Made by a program: the position numbers and the translations under genes. The notes beneath the pieces were generated by a model. The model was given only the letters and a program-made list of their open reading frames with translations. It was not told where the DNA came from and did not search any database. Shown in pieces: positions 57,822 to 64,000 of a stretch of DNA of 64,000 bases. The number at the start of each line of letters is the position of its first letter. Position 1 is the first letter of the stretch. The stretch covers positions 186,001-250,000 of the forward strand of contig NZ_JAFGYF010000006.1 in NCBI RefSeq assembly GCF_016921195.1. The letters are read 5' to 3'. Source of the DNA: Cellulosimicrobium cellulans. Lineage in GTDB: Bacteria > Actinomycetota > Actinomycetes > Actinomycetales > Cellulomonadaceae.

Positions 57822-59423
57822 ATGAGCAAGCAGGACACGGCGCCGAGGCCGACCAGCCCGACGAGCACGGAGGTCGACGCGCCACGGAACGAGTCGCACG
57901 CACGCCACATGAGCCCGGGCTTCTGGGTGAAGCTCGCCCTCATGGCCCTCGTGAACGCCCTCGGCCTGTACGGGGTGTGGACGGCCGCCGCGGTCGGCTC
58001 GTGGGGCATCGTCGCGGTGCTGGTCGCCGCGGTCGCCGTCGCCGACTGGGTGTACTTCTCGCGCCGCATGGTGCCGGCGAAGTACCTCTACCCAGGCCTG
58101 CTGCTCCTGCTCGTGTACCAGCTGTTCGTCATGGTCTACACGGGCTACGTCGCCTTCACGAACTACGGCGACGGCCACAACTCGACGAAGGCCGACGCCA
58201 TCGAGGCCATCTCCGCGCAGAACGAGCGGCGCGTCGAGGGCTCGCAGGCGTACCCCCTCACCGTGGTGACGTCCGGTGACGACCTCGCGTTCGCCGTCGT
58301 GCGCGACGGCGAGGTCGAGGTGGGCGACGCCGAGACCCCGCTCGCCCCGGCGGACGGCGAGGTTGCCGGCGACCGCGTCGTCGCGGTCGACGGCTACGAG
58401 GTCCTCGACTTCGCCCAGATCGCCGCGCGGTCGGGTGAGATCACCCAGCTGCGCGTCCCGGTGTCCGACGACCCGGCCGACGGCGGCCTGCGGACGCAGG
58501 ACGGCTCCGTCTCCTACGTCTTCCTCCCCGTGCTCCAGTACGACGAGGCGATCGACACCTTCACGAACACCGAGACGGGCGTGACCTACACGCCGAACGA
58601 CCGCGGCAGCTTCGTCTCCGCCGACGGCGAGGCGCTCACGCCGGGCTGGCGCGTGGGCGTCGGGTTCGAGAACTTCACCAAGATCTTCGCGGACGACCGC
58701 GTCTCCGGGCCGTTCCTCCAGATCCTCACGTGGACCTTCGTCTTCGCCTTCGTGTCCGTCGCGTCCACGTTCGTGCTCGGGCTCTTCCTCGCGATGACCT
58801 TCAACGACCCGCGCGTGCGGGGCCGCAAGGTCTACCGCGCGCTACTCATCCTCCCGTACGCGTTCCCGGGCTTCCTCGCGGCGCTCGTGTGGAAGGGCAT
58901 GCTCAACGAGCGGTTCGGGTTCGTCAACGAGGTCCTGCTCGGCGGGGCCGAGATCCCGTGGCTCACCGACCCGTGGCTCGCGAAGCTCTCGGTCCTCGGG
59001 GTCAACCTCTGGCTCGGCTTCCCGTACATGTTCCTCATCTGCACGGGCGCGCTGCAGTCCATCCCGTCGGACGTCCTGGAGTCGGCGCGCATGGACGGCG
59101 CGAGCCGCTGGCGCACGGTGCGCTCGATCGTGCTGCCGCTGCTGATGATCTCGGTCGCGCCGCTGCTCATCTCGTCGTTCGCCTTCAACTTCAACAACTT
59201 CACGCTGATCTACATGCTCACGGGCGGCGGGCCGAACTTCGAGGGGTCGCCGATCCTCGTCGGATCGACGGACATCCTCATCTCGATGGTCTACTCCGTG
59301 GCGTTCGACTCGGGCGTCAAGCAGTACGGTCTCGCGAGCGCCGTCTCGCTGCTCATCTTCGTCATCGTCGGACTGATCTCGTGGCTCGGCTTCCGCCGGA
59401 CCCGCACCCTCGAGGAGCTGTGA
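57822..59423 (+). CDS. malF: Maltodextrin ABC transporter permease MalF
   Basis: A 533-residue permease. After a short hydrophilic head come three helices and then an extracytoplasmic insert (about residues 115-290) of the size of the MalF P2 domain. The remaining helices carry the EAA-type motif ESARMDGASRWRTVRSIVLPLL in pieces and end in GFRRTRTLEEL. With MalG it forms the channel; no ATPase gene is in this cluster, so MalK/MsiK must be encoded elsewhere. GAGAGAG precedes the ATG. Confidence 0.93.
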   Translation: MSKQDTAPRPTSPTSTEVDAPRNESHARHMSPGFWVKLALMALVNALGLYGVWTAAAVGSWGIVAVLVAAVAVADWVYFSRRMVPAKYLYPGLLLLLVYQLFVMVYTGYVAFTNYGDGHNSTKADAIEAISAQNERRVEGSQAYPLTVVTSGDDLAFAVVRDGEVEVGDAETPLAPADGEVAGDRVVAVDGYEVLDFAQIAARSGEITQLRVPVSDDPADGGLRTQDGSVSYVFLPVLQYDEAIDTFTNTETGVTYTPNDRGSFVSADGEALTPGWRVGVGFENFTKIFADDRVSGPFLQILTWTFVFAFVSVASTFVLGLFLAMTFNDPRVRGRKVYRALLILPYAFPGFLAALVWKGMLNERFGFVNEVLLGGAEIPWLTDPWLAKLSVLGVNLWLGFPYMFLICTGALQSIPSDVLESARMDGASRWRTVRSIVLPLLMISVAPLLISSFAFNFNNFTLIYMLTGGGPNFEGSPILVGSTDILISMVYSVAFDSGVKQYGLASAVSLLIFVIVGLISWLGFRRTRTLEEL

Positions 59424-59424
59424 C

Positions 59425-60381
59425 ATGAGCGACCTGACCGTCACGGCGCCCGGCACGCCCGCGAGCGCCACGTCCTCCCGGCCCGGCTCGGGCGCGGGCG
59501 CCCCCACCACCCCGCTGCGCGACACGAGCCGCCCGCGCGGCCGGCGCTGGTGGTCCGAGATCGGCTGGCGCCACGTCGTGGGCGTCGTCGCGATCGTCTA
59601 CTGCGTGGTCCCGCTGCTGTACGTGCTGTCGGCGTCGCTCAACCCGGGCGGCACGCTCACCGGCTCGAACGACCTGTTCCGTACGGTCGCCGGCACCAAC
59701 TACGCCGAGCTGTTCGACTCGAACTTCCCGAGCTGGTTCGTCAACTCGCTGCTCGTCTCGTCGGTCACGGCGGTCGGGACGGTGCTCATGGGCGGCGCGG
59801 CCGCGTACGCGTTCTCGCGCTTCCGGTTCACGGGCCGTCGCGGGACGCTCACGACGCTGCTGCTCGTGCAGATGTTCCCCCAGATGCTCGCGGTCGTCGC
59901 GATCTTCCTGCTGCTCCTCGCCCTGGGCGACGTGTTCCCCGTGCTCGGCACGGACAACCACGTCGCGCTGATCATGGTGTACCTCGGCGGTGCGCTCGGC
60001 GTGAACACGTTCCTCATGTACGGGTTCTTCAACACCGTGCCGCGCGAGATCGACGAGGCGGCCCGCATCGACGGCGCCACGCACGCGCAGATCTTCTGGA
60101 CGATCGTGCTGCGGCTCGTCGCGCCGATCCTCGCGGTCGTGGGGCTGCTCTCGTTCGTCGGGACCTACGGCGAGTTCATCATCGCCAAGACCGTGCTGCA
60201 GTCGTCGGAGAAGCTCACGCTCGCCGTCGGCCTCTACCAGTGGGCGTCCGACGAGCGCAACGCGCCGTGGGGCCTGTTCGCGGCGGGCGCGGTGCTCGCC
60301 GCGATCCCGATCCTCGTGCTGTTCCTCTTCCTCCAGAAGTACATCGTCGGCGGGCTCACCGCCGGTTCCGTGAAGGGCTGA
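59425..60381 (+). CDS. malG: Maltodextrin ABC transporter permease MalG
   Basis: A 318-residue permease with six helices and the EAA motif EIDEAARIDGATHAQIFWTIVLRL in pieces (EAARIDGATH). Its first 45 residues are a disordered Thr/Ser/Arg-rich head. It pairs with MalF. The ATG comes one base after the malF stop, so translation is coupled. It ends in KYIVGGLTAGSVKG, the conserved C-terminus of the MalG group. Confidence 0.94.
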   Translation: MSDLTVTAPGTPASATSSRPGSGAGAPTTPLRDTSRPRGRRWWSEIGWRHVVGVVAIVYCVVPLLYVLSASLNPGGTLTGSNDLFRTVAGTNYAELFDSNFPSWFVNSLLVSSVTAVGTVLMGGAAAYAFSRFRFTGRRGTLTTLLLVQMFPQMLAVVAIFLLLLALGDVFPVLGTDNHVALIMVYLGGALGVNTFLMYGFFNTVPREIDEAARIDGATHAQIFWTIVLRLVAPILAVVGLLSFVGTYGEFIIAKTVLQSSEKLTLAVGLYQWASDERNAPWGLFAAGAVLAAIPILVLFLFLQKYIVGGLTAGSVKG

Positions 60382-60385
60382 CCGC

Positions 60386-62215
60386 GTGCGCGACGTCGCG
60401 ACCCCCGTCCCGCACCACGACGGCTCGGCGCTGTACGTCCCCGAGGGCGTCCCCGCCCTCGGGGACACGGTCCCCGTCCGCGTGCGCGTCCCCCGTGCCG
60501 CGGGCGTGCGCGACGTCTGGCTGCGCACCGTGCGCGACGGCGAGCCGAGGCTCGCGCCCGCGCGCCTCGACCGCTCGGACGAGCACGAGGACTGGTTCGT
60601 CGCCGAGGTGCTCGTGCACAACCCGGTGACCGGGTACCGGTTCTTCCTCGACGAGGGCGAGCGCGGCTACCGCTGGCTGAACGGCCGTGGGGTGTGGGAC
60701 CGCGACGTCCCCGACGCCGCGGACTTCCGCCTCACGGTCCACGAGGGCGCGCCCGCGTGGATGCGCGACGGCGTCGTCTACCAGGTCTTCCCGGACCGGT
60801 TCGCGCGCTCGGCCGCGGCCGACGGCAGGCCGCTCCCGGAGTGGGCGGTCCCCGCGGCCTGGGGCGACGAGCCGTTCGGTTCGGGGCCCGACGTCGGCAC
60901 CCAGCTCTACGGGGGCGACCTCGCGGGCATCGAGGAGCGGCTCGACCACCTCGTCGCGCTCGGCGTCACGACCCTGTACACGACCCCCGTCTTCCCGGGC
61001 CGCTCCAACCACCGCTACGACGCGAGCACGTTCGACCACGTCGACCCGCTGCTCGGCGGGGACGCGGCGTACGCGTCGCTGATCCGGGCCGCGCACGCGC
61101 GCGGGCTGCGCGTCATGGGCGACCTCACGACCAACCACACCGGCGCCGGGCACGAGTGGTTCGCGCGGGCGCTCGCGGACCCCGCCGCGCCGGAGCGCGA
61201 CTTCTACTACTGGACCGACGGCGAGCCCGGGTACGTGGGATGGCTCGAGCACGCGTCGCTGCCCAAGCTCTCGTACGGCTCGGCCGAGCTCGGGGCGCGC
61301 ATGATCGACGGCCCGGGTTCGGTCGTCGGCCGGTACCTGGGCGAGCCGTTCGGCCTCGACGGGTGGCGGATCGACGTCGCGAACATGACCGGGCGGTTCG
61401 GCGCCGAGGACCGCACGCTCGAGGTCGCGCGACGCCTGCGGGCGACCATGCGGGCCATGAACCCCGAGGCGGCGCTCGTCGCGGAGCACTTCCACGACGC
61501 GTCGGGCGACCTGGCGGGCGACGGCTGGCACGCGAACATGAACTACTCGGCGTTCACGCGCCCGGCCTGGACGTGGTTGTCCCCGGTGGACTCGCCCGTG
61601 CCGTACCTCGGGCTGCCGGTGCGCACGCCGCGGCGTGGAGGGCGCGACGTCGTCGCGACCATGCGCGAGTTCGACGCCGTGCTGCCGTGGCGCGTCACGG
61701 CGTCGCAGTGGAACATGCTCGGCTCGCACGACACCCCGCGCCTGCGCTCGATCGTCGGCTCGCGGGAGATGGTCGAGGTCGCGGCGACGCTCCTGCTCAC
61801 CTACCCCGGCACGCCGGTCGTGTTCGCGGGAGACGAGGTGGGCCTCACGGGCCTCAACGGCGAGCACGGACGCGCGACCATGCCCTGGGACGACGACGCA
61901 CGCTGGGACGCCGCGACGTTCGACCTCTACCGGGCGCTCGTCGCGGTGCGGCGGGGCTCGGACGCGCTGCGCCACGGCGGCCTGCGCTGGGTGCACGTCG
62001 ACGACGACGCCCTCGTCTACCTGCGCGAGACGCCCGGCGAGCGCGTGCTCGTCGCGCTCGCCCGCGCGCCCTGGGGCGGCGTCACGCTGCACCCGGCGCT
62101 CGGGGGCCTCGGGGACGCGGAGCGGCTGCACGGCACGCTGGACCTCACCCCGCACGACGGCGGGGCGCGGCTCGCGGGCGACGGCCCGGCCGTCGGGGTG
62201 TGGCGCCTGGGCTGA
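60386..62215 (+). CDS. GH13 maltodextrin glucosidase (neopullulanase-like)
   Basis: A 609-residue enzyme. An N-terminal domain of about 120 residues (starch-binding type, VPRAAGVRDVWLRTVRDGEPR in pieces) precedes the GH13 barrel. Region I GDLTTNHTG, region II GWRIDVANM with the nucleophile, region III LVAEHFHDA with the acid/base Glu, region IV GSHDTPR. This layout matches neopullulanase/cyclomaltodextrinase-type GH13 enzymes that cut maltodextrins inside the cell. GTG 60386 lies four bases after malG, so it is the last gene of malEFG. Two GH13 enzymes flank the transporter. Confidence 0.9.
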   Translation: MRDVATPVPHHDGSALYVPEGVPALGDTVPVRVRVPRAAGVRDVWLRTVRDGEPRLAPARLDRSDEHEDWFVAEVLVHNPVTGYRFFLDEGERGYRWLNGRGVWDRDVPDAADFRLTVHEGAPAWMRDGVVYQVFPDRFARSAAADGRPLPEWAVPAAWGDEPFGSGPDVGTQLYGGDLAGIEERLDHLVALGVTTLYTTPVFPGRSNHRYDASTFDHVDPLLGGDAAYASLIRAAHARGLRVMGDLTTNHTGAGHEWFARALADPAAPERDFYYWTDGEPGYVGWLEHASLPKLSYGSAELGARMIDGPGSVVGRYLGEPFGLDGWRIDVANMTGRFGAEDRTLEVARRLRATMRAMNPEAALVAEHFHDASGDLAGDGWHANMNYSAFTRPAWTWLSPVDSPVPYLGLPVRTPRRGGRDVVATMREFDAVLPWRVTASQWNMLGSHDTPRLRSIVGSREMVEVAATLLLTYPGTPVVFAGDEVGLTGLNGEHGRATMPWDDDARWDAATFDLYRALVAVRRGSDALRHGGLRWVHVDDDALVYLRETPGERVLVALARAPWGGVTLHPALGGLGDAERLHGTLDLTPHDGGARLAGDGPAVGVWRLG

Positions 62216-62225
62216 GCGCTCAGCC
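62210..62225. repeat. 16-base palindrome holding two facing stop codons
   Basis: GGCTGAGCGCTCAGCC is a perfect palindrome. Its left TGA (62213-62215) ends the GH13 gene, and its right TCA (62220-62222) is the complement of the TGA ending the minus-strand gene. It may also serve as a short bidirectional terminator. Confidence 0.8.
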
Positions 62226-62651
62226 GAAGAGGTGCGCGACCTGGCGCACGGCGTCGTCGTACTGCGCGCGGTCGAACGTGAACGGGCCGAGCGCGGAGTA
62301 GTCCCACTCTGGACGGAACGGCTGGGTGAGGTCACGCCAGACGACGGTCGTCGCGTCGGCGTCGACGGTCACCTCGAACGGCCAGCAGCCCGCCTCGTGG
62401 CAGTCGCACGCGAGCACCCACGCGTGCCCGCCCGACGGCGTCCGCCCGCGCCCGTACCACTGGTGCGCGGCGTCGCCGTACCGGAAGAACGCGGGGACCA
62501 GCCCGCCGTACGCGCCCGCGGGGGAGTACCCACGCGCCGACTCGAACCGTCCGACGACGTCCACGAGCGACCGGCCGTCCACGTACGGGACGACCTCGAC
62601 CACGCCGTCGACGGTGACGGCCCGCAGCTCGAGCGCACGCGCTGCACCCAT
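62220..62651 (-). CDS. Unknown 143-residue protein
   Basis: A soluble protein not recognised. Conserved-looking blocks are [37 protein letters not shown], a Cys/His group [14 protein letters not shown] that could bind metal, and [34 protein letters not shown] in short pieces. No membrane segment. The ATG at 62651 is clear. It is convergent with the GH13 gene and divergent from dgt. Confidence 0.65.
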   Translation of the reverse strand: MGAARALELRAVTVDGVVEVVPYVDGRSLVDVVGRFESARGYSPAGAYGGLVPAFFRYGDAAHQWYGRGRTPSGGHAWVLACDCHEAGCWPFEVTVDADATTVVWRDLTQPFRPEWDYSALGPFTFDRAQYDDAVRQVAHLFG

Positions 62652-62711
62652 ACGCGGAGGGTACGCCCGTGACGGCCCGCACGCCGTCCGCCACGTCCTG
62701 ACCGGCGTCGT

Positions 62712-62717
62712 TACGCT
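62712..62717 (+). promoter_or_regulatory. -10 box of dgt, leaderless arrangement
   Basis: TACGCT lies seven bases before the GTG at 62725, matching the leuS spacing. Confidence 0.55.
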
Positions 62718-62724
62718 GGGGCCC

Positions 62725-64000
62725 GTGCAGACGTTCGAGCAGGAGGCGTTCGACCCCGCGGTCGTGGGGACCGGCCCGCGCCCGGCGCGCGGCGAGGAGG
62801 GCACGGCGTCGTACTCGGACGCCGACACCGAGCGGTGGTTCGTCGAGTCCGCGAAGTCCCGCGCGCGCACGCCGTTCGAGCGCGACCGCGCGCGCATCGT
62901 GCACTCCTCCGCGCTGCGCCGCCTCGGCGCCAAGACCCAGGTGCTCGGGCCGGGCAGCGACGACTTCGTCCGGACCCGGCTGACGCACACGCTCGAGGTC
63001 GCGCAGGTGGGCCGCGAGATCGGCAAGGCGCTCGGCTGCGACCCGGACATCGTCGACACCGCGTGCCTCGCGCACGACCTGGGGCACCCGCCGTTCGGGC
63101 ACAACGGCGAGCGGGCGCTCGCGGACCTCGCGGTCGACGTCGGCGGGTTCGAGGGCAACGCGCAGACCCTGCGCCTCCTCACGCGGCTCGAGCCGAAGGT
63201 CGTCGACGAGGACGGGCGGTCGTACGGGCTCAACCTCACGCGCGCGAGCCTCGACGCGAGCGTCAAGTACCCGTGGGGGGCGGGTGAGGCGCCGCTGCGC
63301 GCGGACGGCCGCCCGACCCACAAGTTCGGCGTCTACGAGGACGACCGGCCCGTGTTCGACTGGCTGCGCGCCGGCGCCCCCGTGCAGGTCAAGTGCCTCG
63401 AGGCGCAGGTCATGGACCTCGCGGACGACGTGTCGTACTCCGTGCACGACGTCGAGGACGCGGTGGTCGGCGGGCGCATCGAGCTCGCCGTGCTCGACGA
63501 CCCCGACGAGCGCGCACGCGTCGTGCGCGCGGTCCACTCCTGGTACGGCACGGCGTACGACGAGGCGGCGCTCGACGCCGCGATCACGCGCCTCCAGGGC
63601 ACCGGGCACCTGGTCACCGGGTTCGACGGGTCGCGCCGCGCTCTCGCCGCGCTCAAGGACGCGACGAGCCAGCTCATCGGCCGGTTCACCGGGGCGGCGC
63701 AGGACGCGACGCGCGCGCTCTACGGGGACGGACCGCTGACCCGGTACGCGGCGCGGCTCGTCGTCCCGGACGAGACGGTCGCGGAGATCCTCGTGCTCAA
63801 GGGCGTCGCGGTCGCGTACGTCATGGCGCCGCGCGAGCAGGAGCCGCTCTACCAGCGCCAGCGCGAGGTCATCGCCGACCTCGTCCACGTCTTCTCCGAC
63901 CGCGCGCCCGTCGCGCTCGAGCCGTCGTTCGCCGCGGACTGGCAGGCGGCCCCCGACGACGCAGCCCGGCTGCGCGTGGTGATCGACCAGGTCGCCTCGC
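62725..64000 (+). CDS. dgt: dGTP triphosphohydrolase, 5' part (cut by window end)
   Basis: The frame starts at GTG 62725 and stays open to the window end (425 codons seen). It shows the HD-domain motif [14 protein letters not shown], the earlier [18 protein letters not shown] and KTQVLG, and the later helical part with [17 protein letters not shown]. These belong to the dGTPase/HD family that cleaves dNTPs to nucleoside and triphosphate. The usual length of about 420-500 residues means only the end is missing. The start is supported by a -10 box seven bases upstream. Confidence 0.93.
   Translation, partial: MQTFEQEAFDPAVVGTGPRPARGEEGTASYSDADTERWFVESAKSRARTPFERDRARIVHSSALRRLGAKTQVLGPGSDDFVRTRLTHTLEVAQVGREIGKALGCDPDIVDTACLAHDLGHPPFGHNGERALADLAVDVGGFEGNAQTLRLLTRLEPKVVDEDGRSYGLNLTRASLDASVKYPWGAGEAPLRADGRPTHKFGVYEDDRPVFDWLRAGAPVQVKCLEAQVMDLADDVSYSVHDVEDAVVGGRIELAVLDDPDERARVVRAVHSWYGTAYDEAALDAAITRLQGTGHLVTGFDGSRRALAALKDATSQLIGRFTGAAQDATRALYGDGPLTRYAARLVVPDETVAEILVLKGVAVAYVMAPREQEPLYQRQREVIADLVHVFSDRAPVALEPSFAADWQAAPDDAARLRVVIDQVAS

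Overview
The window is very GC-rich chromosomal DNA with strong G/C bias at third codon positions, many GTG starts and frequent stop-start overlaps. The gene order (hrcA-dnaJ-rsmE-HIT-phoH-ybeY-CNNM-era, recO-uppS-zur-znuBCA-glyS-dusB-dgt, comEA-comEC-holA-rpsT-lepA-hemW) and the mycothiol-enzyme-type protein point to an actinobacterium. The closest fit is Micrococcales of the Cellulosimicrobium / Isoptericola / Cellulomonas type. That placement is inferred from gene content and order. No rRNA, tRNA, CRISPR array, insertion sequence or prophage gene was recognised.

Layout. 1-2.7 kb: an efflux permease, a 590-base non-coding block built from inverted arrays of a 21-base repeat around a 24-base inverted repeat, and a VKOR-type disulfide protein. 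2.7-9.1 kb: YbjQ-like protein, leuS, a HerA-like ATPase and a DegV protein. 9.3-14.3 kb: comEA, a comEC interrupted into two coupled reading frames, and holA. 14.4-17 kb: rpsT, an orphan PemK/MazF-fold protein, a mycothiol-dependent-type enzyme and a PfpI/DJ-1 protein. 17-22.5 kb: lepA, hemW and an OafA/SGNH acyltransferase joined by stop-start overlaps. 22.7-27.3 kb: two paralogous proline-rich membrane proteins, a DUF3097 protein and a second efflux permease. 27.3-34.9 kb: CIRCE-hrcA-dnaJ, rsmE-HIT and phoH-ybeY-CNNM-era. 34.9-41.1 kb: envelope proteins of unknown role (membrane-fused hydrolase, small anchored protein, beta-propeller, large multi-span protein with a repeat-like tail).

41.1-53.1 kb: leuA behind a leucine-rich leader peptide, recO-uppS, a VOC protein, a DedA-like protein, zur and znuBCA with a Zur box over the znuA promoter, glyS, a 52-residue membrane protein, dusB and an unknown gene. 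53.1-62.2 kb: a maltodextrin locus (GH13 glucosidase, LacI-type regulator, malE-malF-malG, second GH13 enzyme) with three LacI-type operators. 62.2-64 kb: an unknown small gene and the 5' part of dgt, cut by the window edge.

Putative control elements: many genes show a -10 hexamer 6-7 bases before the start codon, consistent with leaderless transcripts. Long perfect hairpins separate convergent genes and also sit between malE and malF. Four regulatory circuits can be read from sequence: CIRCE/HrcA, leucine leader attenuation, Zur, and LacI-type sugar control. Nothing here was checked by database search; family names rest on motifs and remembered family features.
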